The notes: generated from the letters alone by a model not told the origin. Positions 9,807-18,937 are shown, numbered from the stretch's first letter. The stretch: DNA of 64,000 nt from Sphingomonas sp. BK235 (GCF_004345855.1 NZ_SLXN01000002.1:372001-436000); one strand, 5' to 3'. Numbers and translations: made by a program.

Positions 9807-11390
9807 ATGACGCAGAGCGACGTCCTGATCGTCGGCTCGGGTGCGGCCGGGCTCACCGCGGCGCTCAACCTGGCCGACCGCTTCACCGTGACCGTGCTCG
9901 CCAAGGGCGCGCTCAACGAGGGCAGCACCGCCTGGGCGCAGGGCGGGATCGCCGCCGTGCTCGAACCCGGCGACACGTTCGAGCACCATGTCGAGGACAC
10001 GATGGTCGCCGGCGCCGGGCTCAACGATCGCGCGATCGTCGAGTTCGTGGTGGAGCGCGCCCCCGCCGCGATCGCGCGGCTGCGCGCGCTGGGCGTGCCG
10101 TTCGCGGAGGAGGGCGGCGCGCTCCATCTCACGCGCGAGGGCGGCCACTCGCACCGCCGCATCGTCCACGTCGCCGACGCGACCGGCTGGGCGGTGCAGG
10201 AGGCGCTCCAGCGCGCCGCCGAGGCGCATCCCAATATCACGCTCGTGCCCGATCAGGTCGCGATCGACCTCGCCACCAGCCGCCACGAGGAACGCTACTC
10301 GGGCGCGGGCAACGTCTGGGGTGTCTACGCGATCGACCGGCGCACCGGCGCGGTCGAGGTGCACACCGCGCGCGCGACGATCCTGTCGACGGGCGGGGCG
10401 GGGCGGACCTATCTCTTCTCCACCGCGCCGCGCGGCGCCACCGGGGACGGGATCGCGATGGCGTGGCGCGCGGGCGCGCGCGTCGCCAACATGGAATTCA
10501 TGCAGTTCCACCCGACCTGCCTCTACCATCTCGAGGTCAAGAACTTCCTGATCACCGAGGCGGTGCGCGGCGAGGGCGGGCATCTGATCAACCCCACCAC
10601 CGGGCGGCGCTTCATGCCGTGGTACGACGACCGGCTCGAGCTCGCCCCGCGCGACGTGGTGGCGCGCGCCATCGACGCCGAGATCAAGCGCTACGGGCTC
10701 GACTTCGTCCACCTCGACATCAGCCACATGCCCGCCGACTTCGTGCGCGCGCACTTCCCCAACATCCACGAGAAGCTGCTCGGCCTCGGCATCGACATGA
10801 CGACCCAGCCGATCCCGGTGGTGCCGGCGCAGCATTACACCTGCGGCGGGATCGTGGTGGACCGCGACGGCCGCACCGATTTGCCCGGCCTCTATGCCGC
10901 GGGCGAGTGCACCCAGTCGGGGCTGCACGGCGCCAACCGGCTCGCCTCCAACTCGCTGCTGGAATGCTTCGTCTTCGGCGAGGCGGCGGCGCAGCATATC
11001 GCGCAGCATTGGGAGGCGCTGCCGCCGCCCCCCGCGGTGCGCGCGTGGGACGAGAGCCGCGTCACCGATTCCGATGAGGAGGTGGTGATCAAGCAGAACT
11101 GGACCGAGATCCGCCGCTTCATGTGGAACTATGTCGGTATCGTCCGCACCACCAAGCGGCTCGAGCGCGCGCAGCATCGCATCGACCTGCTGCGCAGCGA
11201 GGTGGAGGATTATTACGGCCACTTCCGGGTCACCCCCGACCTGATCGAGCTGCGCAACCTCCTCCAGGTGGCCGAGCTGATCGTCCGCTCGGCGCTGCAC
11301 CGGCACGAGAGCCGCGGGCTGCACTATACGCTCGACTGGCCCGAGACGCTCGACGCGCCCGCCGACACGGTGCTGGTGCCGCGCGCCTGA
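9807..11390 (+). CDS. nadB: L-aspartate oxidase
   Basis: This is a 527-residue flavoprotein that oxidises L-aspartate to iminoaspartate, the first step of de novo NAD synthesis. The N-terminal FAD motif is VLIVGSGAAGLTAALNLA. STAWAQGGIAAV, HSHRRIVH, FMQFHPT and TCGGIVVDRDGRT are typical of the fumarate reductase/NadB fold. GECTQSGLHGANRLASNSLLEC is the NadB signature region. I took the ATG at 9807, since upstream sequence in frame is low-complexity and not protein-like. nadA and nadC are not adjacent. Three short direct repeats lie immediately upstream. Confidence 0.97.
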   Translation: MTQSDVLIVGSGAAGLTAALNLADRFTVTVLAKGALNEGSTAWAQGGIAAVLEPGDTFEHHVEDTMVAGAGLNDRAIVEFVVERAPAAIARLRALGVPFAEEGGALHLTREGGHSHRRIVHVADATGWAVQEALQRAAEAHPNITLVPDQVAIDLATSRHEERYSGAGNVWGVYAIDRRTGAVEVHTARATILSTGGAGRTYLFSTAPRGATGDGIAMAWRAGARVANMEFMQFHPTCLYHLEVKNFLITEAVRGEGGHLINPTTGRRFMPWYDDRLELAPRDVVARAIDAEIKRYGLDFVHLDISHMPADFVRAHFPNIHEKLLGLGIDMTTQPIPVVPAQHYTCGGIVVDRDGRTDLPGLYAAGECTQSGLHGANRLASNSLLECFVFGEAAAQHIAQHWEALPPPPAVRAWDESRVTDSDEEVVIKQNWTEIRRFMWNYVGIVRTTKRLERAQHRIDLLRSEVEDYYGHFRVTPDLIELRNLLQVAELIVRSALHRHESRGLHYTLDWPETLDAPADTVLVPRA

Positions 11391-11522
11391 GCCGTGGAGC
11401 CTCTGCGCCCCACCGCCCGCTCCACCGTTCGTCGCGCCGGGAACGGCGATCGTCGCAGCGACGAGTCGCACCGCATTGTGTCCGCGCCATTATCATTCAC
11501 AGGGTCGAGTCAAGTGGGATCG

Positions 11523-12662
11523 ATGGCGGCGGACATGGGGAAGAGGACGTTGGGAAGCCGCGTCGCGATCATCGGCTGGTCGCTCCTGATCGCGGGCTGC
11601 GGTGCGGGGGCGGGTTCCGCGCTCATCCCCGCCGCGCCGCCCAAGCCGCTGGTGTCGATCCCGGTGCCGCTCGCCGCGGTGCCGCCACCCCCGCCGCCGC
11701 GCCGCTCGGCCGCGCCGCGCGCGCTCCAGGCGCGCATCGAGCAACTGGTCCGCAATTTCCCCGGCAAGGCGGGCGCGGCGATCGTCGCGGTCGACGAGGA
11801 TTGGGTGGTGCAGCAGGGCGGCGATCTCAGCCTGCCGCAGCAGAGCGTCAGCAAGACCTGGGTGGCGATGACGGTGCTGTCGCAGCGCGACGAGGGCCGA
11901 CTGACGCTCGACGACCCGGTGCTGGTCACGCGCGACGACCTCACACTGTTCCACCAGCCGATCGCCGGGCTGGTCGGCGCCAACGGCTATCGCACCACCG
12001 TCGGCGGGCTGCTCACCCGCGCGCTGACGCAGAGCGACAATACCGCCAACGACCGGCTGCTCACCGTGGTGGGCGGCCCGTCGGCGGTGCGGCGCTTCAT
12101 CGCGAAGCATCAGCTCGGCGCGATCAAGTTCGGCCCCGGCGAGCGGCTGCTCCAGAGCGGCACCGCGGGGCTGACGTGGAGCCAGTCGATGGCGCTGGGG
12201 CGCGGGTTCGAGGCGGCGCGCGCCCGGCTCGACCCGGCGGTGCGCCGCGCCGCGCTGCAGCGCTACATCGACAACCCGCCCGACGGCGCCGCGCCGGTGG
12301 CGATCGCGGGCGCGCTGGCGCGGCTGGCGCGCGGCGAGCTGCTGAGCGAGACCTCGACGCGGATCCTGCTCGACACGATGGCGGCGTCGCGCACCGGCCA
12401 CGCGCGGCTGCGCGCCGCCACCCCGCCGGGCTGGAAGGTGGCGCACAAGACCGGCACCGGGCAGGATTTCGGCGCGCGCAACGCGGGCTTCAACGACGTC
12501 GGGCTGCTGACGGCGCCGGACGGTCGGCGCTACGCGATCGCGGTGATGATCGGCGACACCGCCGCGCCGATGCGGCTGCGCCAGCAGCTGATCCAGAACG
12601 TCTGCGCCGCGCTCACCGGCGCGCAGCCGCGCGCGGTGGGGGGCGACGAGGACGGGACGTGA
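11523..12662 (+). CDS. class A beta-lactamase-like serine hydrolase lipoprotein
   Basis: This 379-residue protein has a lipoprotein signal with lipobox LIAGC near residues 23-27, then a Pro-rich linker. The penicillin-binding fold is shown by SVSK (SxxK, nucleophile Ser), SDN in TQSDNTANDRLL and KTG in VAHKTGTGQ. The spacing and VVGGPSAVRRF resemble class A beta-lactamases. However, the omega-loop ExxLN motif with the general-base Glu is not evident. In its place is a longer segment (GERLLQSG to IDNPPDG). It may therefore be a DD-peptidase-like or slow beta-lactamase; resistance should not be assumed. The start could also be the Met codon at 11535. It lies downstream of nadB and is probably expressed alone. 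Confidence 0.82.
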   Translation: MAADMGKRTLGSRVAIIGWSLLIAGCGAGAGSALIPAAPPKPLVSIPVPLAAVPPPPPPRRSAAPRALQARIEQLVRNFPGKAGAAIVAVDEDWVVQQGGDLSLPQQSVSKTWVAMTVLSQRDEGRLTLDDPVLVTRDDLTLFHQPIAGLVGANGYRTTVGGLLTRALTQSDNTANDRLLTVVGGPSAVRRFIAKHQLGAIKFGPGERLLQSGTAGLTWSQSMALGRGFEAARARLDPAVRRAALQRYIDNPPDGAAPVAIAGALARLARGELLSETSTRILLDTMAASRTGHARLRAATPPGWKVAHKTGTGQDFGARNAGFNDVGLLTAPDGRRYAIAVMIGDTAAPMRLRQQLIQNVCAALTGAQPRAVGGDEDGT

Positions 12663-12701
12663 GGCGCTGGCGAGAGAGCGCCGGGAGATCCAGCCGTCTG
12701 C

Positions 12702-12797
12702 CGTCATCCCGGGCTTGACCCGGGATCCATCGTGCCGCGCACACGCCGGCGGTTGCGTCTGCGGCACCATGGATCCCGGCTCAGGGCCGGGATGACG
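12702..12797. repeat. 96 bp double-hairpin repeat, copy 4
   Basis: Arms cgtcatcccgggcttgac... and ...ctcagggccgggatgacg, with an inner inverted pair gtgccgc / gcggcac and a cgccggcg centre. It lies between the beta-lactamase-like gene and polA. Confidence 0.9.
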
Positions 12798-12898
12798 AAG
12801 GGAGTGACTGTCTCCCGCATCCGAACCGCGACCGCAGCGGCGCGCCGCACCCCACAACCCCGGTTTCCCACACGGCCAAACCGGTTTAGGGCAGCGCG

Positions 12899-15664
12899 AT
12901 GCCGCACCTCTATCTCGTCGACGGATCGGGCTACATTTTCCGCGCCTATCATCGGCTGCCGCCGCTGACCAACAAGCACGGCGAGCCCGTCGGTGCGGTC
13001 TACGGCTACACCACCATGTTGTGGAAGCTCGCCGACGAGCTGCACAAGTCCGACGGACCGACGCACATGGCGGTGATCCTCGACAAGAGCTCGTCCAGCT
13101 TCCGCAACGAGCTGTACGACCAGTATAAGGCGCATCGCCCGCCGCCGCCCGAGGACCTCGTCCCGCAATTCCCGATGATCCGCGACGCCACGCGCGCCTT
13201 CTCGTTGCCGTGCATCGAGGAACAGGGCTGGGAAGCGGACGACCTGATCGCCAGCTACACCAAGGCCGCGCTGGCGCAGGGCTGGCAGGTGACCATCGTC
13301 AGCTCCGACAAGGACCTGATGCAGCTGATGACCGATCCCTCGGTCGACATGCTCGACACGATGAACAACCGCCGGCTCGGCCCCGAGGCGGTGGTGGAGA
13401 AGTTCGGCGTCGGCCCCGACAAGCTCGGCGACGTGCTCGCGCTGATGGGCGACAGCGTCGACAATGTCCCCGGCGTCCCCGGGGTCGGTCCCAAGACCGC
13501 GGCCAAGCTGATCGTCGAGCACGGCGACGTCGAGGCGGTGCTCGCCGCCGCGCCCGAGATGAAGAAGGGCAAGCTGCGCGACAACCTCATCGAGCATGCC
13601 GAGGCGGCGCGGATGAGCCGCAGACTGGTCGAGCTCGCCTGCGACGTGCCGCTGCCCGACCCGCTCGACTCGCTCGCGCTGCCCGCCGAGGGCATCCCGC
13701 AGGCGCCGCTGCGCGCTTTCCTCGAGCATCACGGGTTCCGCTCGCTGCTCACCCGGCTCGGCGAGGTCGCCGAGGCGACCCAGCCCGAGACCGTCGGTGC
13801 CCCCGCCGAGGACGACGAGCCCGCCTGCGACCACGACGGCTACGAGACCGTGGTCGACGAGGCCGCGCTCGACCGCTGGATCCAGGTCGCGCGCCACCAG
13901 GGCTGGGTCGCGATCGACACCGAGACCACCGCCAAGGACCCGATGCTCGCCGAGCTGGTCGGGGTCAGCCTCGCGCTCGCGCCCAATCTCGCCTGCTATG
14001 TCCCGCTCGGCCATGGCGGGAGCGACATGTTCGCGGAGAAGCCGGTGCAGCTCGACCGCGACCTCGCGCTGGCCAAGCTCAAGCCGCTGCTCGAGGACGC
14101 GAGCGTGCTCAAGATCGGGCACAATCTGAAGTACGACCTGATCGTGCTGGGCCGGCTGGGGCTCGACGTCGCGCCCTATGACGACACGATCGTGATGAGC
14201 TTCGATCTCGACGCGGGGCGCCACGGCCATGGCATGGACGAGCTCGCCGCGACGCACCTGTCGCACAGCTGCATCGCCTACAAGGACGTGGTCGGCACGG
14301 GCAAGAAGGCGCTCGGCTTCCACGAGGTCGATCTCAAGGCCGCCACGCGCTACGCCGCCGAGGACGCCGACGTCACGTTGCGGCTGTGGCGCCGCTTCAA
14401 GCCGCGGCTGCCGATCGAGGGCGCGACCCGCGTCTACGAGATGGTCGACCGCCCGCTGGTGGCGGTGATCGCGCGGATGGAGCAGCACGGCATCAAGGTC
14501 GACCGCGAGCGACTGGCGCAGCTGTCCGACGAGTTCTCGCAGCAGATCGCCGGCCTGGAGACACAGGTCCACGCGCTCGCGGGCGGCCCCTTCACGATCG
14601 GCAGCCCCAAGCAGCTCGGCGACGTGCTGTTCGAGCGGATGGGGCTCAAGGGCGGGCGCAAGGGCAAGAGCGGTGTTTATTCCACCGACGTCAACGAGCT
14701 GGAGCGGCTGGCCGCCGACAAGGACTCGCCGGGCGCCGAGATCGCCGCGCGCGTGCTCGACTGGCGCCAGCTCACCAAGCTCAAGAACACCTATACCGAC
14801 ACGTTGCAGGAGCAGATCCACCCCGCCACCGGCCGCGTCCACACCAGCTACTCGCTGACCGGCGCGCAGACGGGGCGGCTGTCGTCGACCGATCCCAACC
14901 TCCAGAACATCCCGATCCGCACCGAGACCGGGCGCCAGATCCGCGACGCCTTCGTCGCCGACGCGGGCAACGTCATCCTCGCGGCGGACTATTCGCAGAT
15001 CGAGCTGCGCCTCGCCGCGCACATGGCCGACGTGCCGCAGCTCAAGGAGGCGTTCGCGCGCGGCGACGACATCCACAGCCTCACCGCGCAGGAGCTGTTC
15101 GGCGCGGTGACGCGCGACACGCGCGCCTCCGCCAAGACGATCAATTTCGCGATCCTCTACGGCATATCGCGCTGGGGGCTGGCCGGGCGGCTCGATATCT
15201 CCGCCGACGAGGCGCAGGCGATGATCGACCGCTATTTCGAGCGCTTTCCCGGCATCAACCGCTATATCGCCGAGACGCTGACGCAGGTGCGCGAGCGCGG
15301 CTACACCACGACCTTGTTCGGGCGGAAGACCCACTTCCCGCGGATCCGCAGCAAGGTGCAGCACGAGCGCCAGGGCGCCGAGCGCGCCGCGATCAACGCG
15401 CCGATCCAGGGCACCAGCGCCGATATCATCAAGCGCGCGATGGCGCGGATGGAGCCGGCGCTGGCGGCGGCCGGGCTGGGGCACGTGCGGATGCTGCTCC
15501 AGGTGCACGACGAGCTGGTGTTCGAGCTGCCCGAGGGCGACGTCGACGCGGCGCGCCCGGTGATCGAGCGCGTGATGGCCTCCGCGGCCGAGCCGGCGGT
15601 GACGCTCGACGTGCCGCTGGGCGTGGAGATCGGCGTCGGTGCGAGCTGGGGGGCGGCGCATTGA
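12899..15664 (+). CDS. polA: DNA polymerase I
   Basis: This 921-residue, three-domain enzyme fills gaps after repair and removes primers. The N-terminal 5' nuclease domain includes YLVDGSGYIFRAYH, SSDKDLMQL and GVPGVGPKTAAKL. The 3'-5' exonuclease motifs are intact: IDTETT with Asp340, GHNLKYD and YAAEDAD. So proofreading should be active. The polymerase motifs are DYSQIELRLAAH (Asp697), the O-helix region AKTINFAILYG and QVHDELVF (His870-Asp871). The Phe-Ala of NFAILYG replaces the more usual Phe-Gly. Length matches E. coli PolA (928). Start and spacing are unambiguous. It stands downstream of a repeat and is probably transcribed alone. Confidence 0.98.
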   Translation: MPHLYLVDGSGYIFRAYHRLPPLTNKHGEPVGAVYGYTTMLWKLADELHKSDGPTHMAVILDKSSSSFRNELYDQYKAHRPPPPEDLVPQFPMIRDATRAFSLPCIEEQGWEADDLIASYTKAALAQGWQVTIVSSDKDLMQLMTDPSVDMLDTMNNRRLGPEAVVEKFGVGPDKLGDVLALMGDSVDNVPGVPGVGPKTAAKLIVEHGDVEAVLAAAPEMKKGKLRDNLIEHAEAARMSRRLVELACDVPLPDPLDSLALPAEGIPQAPLRAFLEHHGFRSLLTRLGEVAEATQPETVGAPAEDDEPACDHDGYETVVDEAALDRWIQVARHQGWVAIDTETTAKDPMLAELVGVSLALAPNLACYVPLGHGGSDMFAEKPVQLDRDLALAKLKPLLEDASVLKIGHNLKYDLIVLGRLGLDVAPYDDTIVMSFDLDAGRHGHGMDELAATHLSHSCIAYKDVVGTGKKALGFHEVDLKAATRYAAEDADVTLRLWRRFKPRLPIEGATRVYEMVDRPLVAVIARMEQHGIKVDRERLAQLSDEFSQQIAGLETQVHALAGGPFTIGSPKQLGDVLFERMGLKGGRKGKSGVYSTDVNELERLAADKDSPGAEIAARVLDWRQLTKLKNTYTDTLQEQIHPATGRVHTSYSLTGAQTGRLSSTDPNLQNIPIRTETGRQIRDAFVADAGNVILAADYSQIELRLAAHMADVPQLKEAFARGDDIHSLTAQELFGAVTRDTRASAKTINFAILYGISRWGLAGRLDISADEAQAMIDRYFERFPGINRYIAETLTQVRERGYTTTLFGRKTHFPRIRSKVQHERQGAERAAINAPIQGTSADIIKRAMARMEPALAAAGLGHVRMLLQVHDELVFELPEGDVDAARPVIERVMASAAEPAVTLDVPLGVEIGVGASWGAAH

Positions 15665-15701
15665 GCGTCCGACGACCGGTGGCCGGTGCCGCGTCCTTGT
15701 T

Positions 15702-15781
15702 CGTGTTCCTGCGGACTCAGGAACCCAGGGTCGCACACAACGGCGCTCGTGGCCCCGGGCTTCCGCGTACGCGGGAGCACG
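15702..15781. repeat. 80 bp double-hairpin repeat of a second family
   Basis: Left arm cgtgttcctgcgg...aggaaccc (15702-15726) and right arm gggcttccgcgtacgcgg...agcacg (to 15781) are imperfect inverted copies. Each can fold on itself. The layout is the same as the 96-97 bp elements but the sequence differs. It lies between polA and the flippase gene. Confidence 0.6.
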
Positions 15782-15836
15782 ATAGCGCCCAAGGTTGCCG
15801 CATCCTGTCGGCCCCGCACACCCGGCCCCGCGCCGC

Positions 15837-17360
15837 ATGACCGCCACCGACCATCCAGACGACATCGCCGCGCTCGCCAAGGGCGGGCGCACCAATGTCG
15901 CGGGGTTCATCCTCAAGCTCGGCGCGCGCATCCCCTTCCTGTTCATCGCGGGCCATCTCTATGGCGCCGCGCTGGTCGGGCGGTTCGCCATCGCGGTGGT
16001 GGTCGTCGAGCTCGCCGCGCTCGTCGCGACGCTGGGGCTCAAGCGCGGGCTGGCGCAGGCGCTGTCCTCGGCGGAGCGGCCGCACAACCATGTCGTGTTC
16101 GACGCGCTCGCGCTCGCGCTGGTCGCCAGCCTGATCGCCAGCGCGGTCCTCTGCGCTTTCCCCCAGGCGATGTACCCCAATTCGGCGATCGGCGGGCTCG
16201 ACCGCTTCTTCCCGCTGATCATCCTCGCGCCCGCGCTGAGCGACGTCAGCCTCGCCGCTTTGGCCTATCGCCACGACGTCAAGGCCAGCGTTACCGCGCG
16301 CGCCATCGTCGAGCCGTGGACGCTGTCGATCTTCGCCTTCCTCTTCTCCTTCTTCACGCTCAAGGACGGGCTGGTGCTCGCCTATGTCGCGTCGATGGTG
16401 GCGGCGCTGACCGCGAGCATCGTGCCGCTGCTGCGCAGTTACGGCGTGCCGAGCGGCTGGTCGCCGCACCTCAGCGTGCTGTGGCAGATGGCGCGCGCGA
16501 ACACGCCGCTCGCCGGGGCCGACGCGCTCGAATGGGGCAGCCGCAACGTCGACCGGCTCATCCTCGGCACGCTGTTCGCGCCCAATGTCGTCGGCATCTA
16601 TTACATGGCGCAGCAGGTCGCTTCGCTGCCACAGCGGCTCAAGACCAGCTTCGACCCGATCCTCGGCCCGGTGGTGACGCGGAGCATCGCGCGGGGCGAC
16701 CTCGGCGCGATCGCGCGCCAGGTGCGCCAGGTGGCGTTCTGGATCATCGCCGCGCAGCTCGCGCTGGCGCTCACCGCCTCGATCCCGCGCAAGGCGGTGA
16801 TGGCCACGATCGGCCCGCAGTTCACCAGCGGTGCCGCGGCGATGGTGTTCCTGCTGTTCGCCGAGGTGGCCGCCTCCACCGGCGCGGTGGCGGAATCGGC
16901 GCTGGTGTACCTCGCGCGTCACCGCAACCTGCTGATCTCCGCGACGATGCTGGTGCTCCAGATCGCTTTGTCCTTCGCCTTCATCCTGCTGATCCGTGAC
17001 GCTGGCTATGGCATCACCGAACAGGCCGCGGGCGCGCCGGTGGCGCTGCTGCTGGTGCTGCTGCTCACCTCGTTCGTGAAGGCGCGCGTACTCGGGCGGC
17101 TGCTCGGCGCGCCGGTGTCGCCGATGCGCTGGCCCTTGCTATGGGCGGCGCTGGCGGGGGGCGCGGTGGGCGGCGCGTTCACGTTGCTGCCGCCGGGGTG
17201 GCGCTGGATGCAGGTGTCGGTCGGCGTGGTGGCAACGATGGGCGCCTATCTGTTCGTGATCTGGCGCTACGCCTTCGGCCCCGAGGACCGCGCGCTGTTC
17301 AACACGATGCCGAGCGCCGAGGAAGCGACCTTGCCCAATGAGGGCAGCTTCATCCGCTGA
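15837..17360 (+). CDS. polysaccharide flippase (Wzx/RfbX-like)
   Basis: This 507-residue integral membrane protein has about 12-14 predicted helices. The N-terminus, NVAGFILKLGARIPFLFIAGHLYGAALVGRFAIA, resembles O-antigen/polysaccharide flippases of the MATE/MurJ-like superfamily. Internal NVDRLILGTLFAPNVVGIYYMAQQVASLP is also typical. Such proteins move undecaprenyl-linked glycans across the inner membrane. I took the ATG at 15837; the open frame before it is not protein-like. No glycosyltransferase genes adjoin it. The nearest are at 27571 and 49973, so its glycan is unknown. The gene ends in a hairpin shared with the convergent ABC ATPase gene. Confidence 0.85.
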   Translation: MTATDHPDDIAALAKGGRTNVAGFILKLGARIPFLFIAGHLYGAALVGRFAIAVVVVELAALVATLGLKRGLAQALSSAERPHNHVVFDALALALVASLIASAVLCAFPQAMYPNSAIGGLDRFFPLIILAPALSDVSLAALAYRHDVKASVTARAIVEPWTLSIFAFLFSFFTLKDGLVLAYVASMVAALTASIVPLLRSYGVPSGWSPHLSVLWQMARANTPLAGADALEWGSRNVDRLILGTLFAPNVVGIYYMAQQVASLPQRLKTSFDPILGPVVTRSIARGDLGAIARQVRQVAFWIIAAQLALALTASIPRKAVMATIGPQFTSGAAAMVFLLFAEVAASTGAVAESALVYLARHRNLLISATMLVLQIALSFAFILLIRDAGYGITEQAAGAPVALLLVLLLTSFVKARVLGRLLGAPVSPMRWPLLWAALAGGAVGGAFTLLPPGWRWMQVSVGVVATMGAYLFVIWRYAFGPEDRALFNTMPSAEEATLPNEGSFIR

Positions 17361-17380
17361 GCGCGAGGGGGCGCTCAGCG
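17355..17380. terminator. shared hairpin between convergent genes
   Basis: A perfect 10-bp stem, cgctgagcgc and gcgctcagcg, with a 6-base loop. It spans the stop codons of both the flippase (+) and the ABC ATPase (-). Being palindromic it could act in both directions, though no T-tract follows on either strand. Confidence 0.5.
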
Positions 17381-18316
17381 ATGGTTCGCGGCGCGCGTCA
17401 GGTTGAGGAAGACGTCCTCGAGGTCGGGCTCCTTGGTGGTGACGTCGACGATGCCATAGCCGTCGGCCTGTACCGCGCCGAGCACCTCGCCCGCGTTGAC
17501 CCGGTCCTTGGCGTAGGTGATCTCGAGCGTGCGCGTACCCTTGAGCGCGATCTTCCCGAAACAGGCGTTCTCGGGCACCATCGCGACGTCGCGGTCGACC
17601 GTGACCGCAACCACCTTCTCCTGCGCCTTGCCGACCAGCTCGGCGGTCGGCTCGTTGGCGATCACACGGCCGCCGCTGATGATCGCGATGCGATCGCACA
17701 GCTCCTCCGCCTCCTCGAGATAGTGGGTCGTCAGCACCACCGTCACGCCCGCGTCGTTGAGGCTGCGGACATAGGTCCACAGCTGCTGTCGCAGCTCGAT
17801 GTCGACGCCCGCGGTCGGCTCGTCGAGCACCAGCACCGGCGGCGCGTGGACCATCGCCTTGGCCACCATCAGCCGGCGCTTCATGCCGCCCGACAGCGTG
17901 CGCGCATAGGCGTTGGCCTTGTCCTCGAGATGGACCGCGCGGAGCAGCTCCATCGAGCGCCGCTCCTTCTTGGGCACGCCGTACAGCCCGGCCTGGATCT
18001 CGAGCGTCTCCACGGGGGTGAAGAAGGGATCGAACAGGATCTCCTGGTTGACGATCCCGATTGAGGCCTTGGCGTTGCGCGGGTGCGCGTCGATGTCGAA
18101 GCCCCAGATCTCGGCGCTGCCGCTGGTCTTGTTGACCAGCCCGGCAAGGATGTTGATCAACGTCGACTTGCCCGCGCCATTGGGGCCGAGCAGCCCGAAG
18201 ATCGAGCCGCGTGGCACCTCGAAGCTGACCCCGTCGAGCGCGCGCTTGCCCGGCGCGCCACCGACGCCCGCGTAGGTCTTGCACAGGTCCCGGATGGCGA
18301 TGGCGGCGTCGGTCAT
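17375..18316 (-). CDS. ABC transporter ATP-binding protein
   Basis: This 313-residue ATPase begins MTDAAIAIRDLCKTYAG. It carries Walker A GPNGAGKST, Q-loop VNQEILFDPF, signature LSGGMKRRL, Walker B VLVLDEPTAGVD and the switch His in LTTHYLEEAE. The order is complete, so it should hydrolyse ATP. The family is that of ABC-2 type exporters (DrrA/NodI-like, with a C-terminal extension of about 80 residues). No permease gene is next to it: one neighbour is a convergent flippase, the other a divergent zinc-finger gene 98 bases away. The partner must be encoded elsewhere. Substrate unknown. Confidence 0.92.
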   Translation of the reverse strand: MTDAAIAIRDLCKTYAGVGGAPGKRALDGVSFEVPRGSIFGLLGPNGAGKSTLINILAGLVNKTSGSAEIWGFDIDAHPRNAKASIGIVNQEILFDPFFTPVETLEIQAGLYGVPKKERRSMELLRAVHLEDKANAYARTLSGGMKRRLMVAKAMVHAPPVLVLDEPTAGVDIELRQQLWTYVRSLNDAGVTVVLTTHYLEEAEELCDRIAIISGGRVIANEPTAELVGKAQEKVVAVTVDRDVAMVPENACFGKIALKGTRTLEITYAKDRVNAGEVLGAVQADGYGIVDVTTKEPDLEDVFLNLTRAANHR

Positions 18317-18414
18317 GCGCGCGAGGTAGGCGCGCGCGCGGGGCTTGCCAATCCTGCATGCGGCGGACGCGGCGGGATTGTCTCGGGCGGCGCTGCTTGC
18401 TAGTCGCCTCGGCC

Positions 18415-18651
18415 ATGCTGCCGCCGCCCGAACTCGTCCGCGTCTCGCAACCCCGCGTCGCCTGCGACGGCGCGAGTGACATCCCCGGCGGCGCCGCGCT
18501 GGGCCATCCGCGCGTGTGGCTCCAGATCGACGAGCACGGCTATGTCGACTGCGGCTATTGCGACCGCCGCTTCGTGCTGATCGGCGGCCCCGCCGACGGC
18601 GCCGACCACAGCCAGCTGCCCGACATCGCCGAGGGCGCCAGCCCGCAATAA
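18415..18651 (+). CDS. zinc-finger domain protein (zf-CHCC, NDUFS6-like)
   Basis: This small 78-residue protein has Cys17, His31, Cys46 and Cys49 in the segments RVACDG, GHPRVWL and GYVDCGYCDRRFVL. This matches the zf-CHCC family, homologous to the mitochondrial complex I accessory subunit NDUFS6. Alphaproteobacterial members are thought to associate with or help assemble complex I; that role is from the family, not visible here. I chose the ATG at 18415 because the upstream in-frame sequence has no similarity to the family. It is divergent from the ABC ATPase gene, with a 98-base spacer likely holding both promoters. Confidence 0.87.
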   Translation: MLPPPELVRVSQPRVACDGASDIPGGAALGHPRVWLQIDEHGYVDCGYCDRRFVLIGGPADGADHSQLPDIAEGASPQ

Positions 18652-18727
18652 GCGAGTTGATGTTGCGGGGGTGTCGCTTCGAGGGCGCTCGACCCCCGCT
18701 TGGCAGGATGCCGCCACGACCTCTCTC

Positions 18728-18937
18728 CGTCATCCCGGACTTGTTCCGGGATCCACGGTCCGGACTCAAAAAGGCTCATTGTCGCGGAAGCCACTCGCCC
18801 CCGTCATCCCGGCACGAGGCCGGGATGACGGTGACGAAGCACTCAGCTGCCTTTTGGGTCCGGAACCACGGGTCCGCAAGAGTAACGTCTTAGGCGTGAG
18901 CGGCCCGGTGGATCCCGGAACAAGTCCGGGATGACGG
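18728..18937. repeat. composite double-hairpin repeat, copy 5
   Basis: Outer arms cgtcatcccggacttg... (from 18728) and ...caagtccgggatgacgg (to 18937) are the same as in the 97 bp copies, but 210 bases apart. Inside lie a complete small hairpin (18801-18831, ccgtcatcccgg / ccgggatgacgg) and a second inverted pair (ggtccggactcaaaaaggc / gccttttgggtccgg). It looks like one element inserted into or duplicated within another. It takes up half of the 428-base gap before tldD. Confidence 0.8.

Noticed and set aside
12704..15946. Very long open frame (1080 codons) antisense to polA
   Set aside because: It mirrors the polA coding frame in GC-rich DNA; the translation is low-complexity, rich in Arg, Val, Asp and His, with no recognisable domain.
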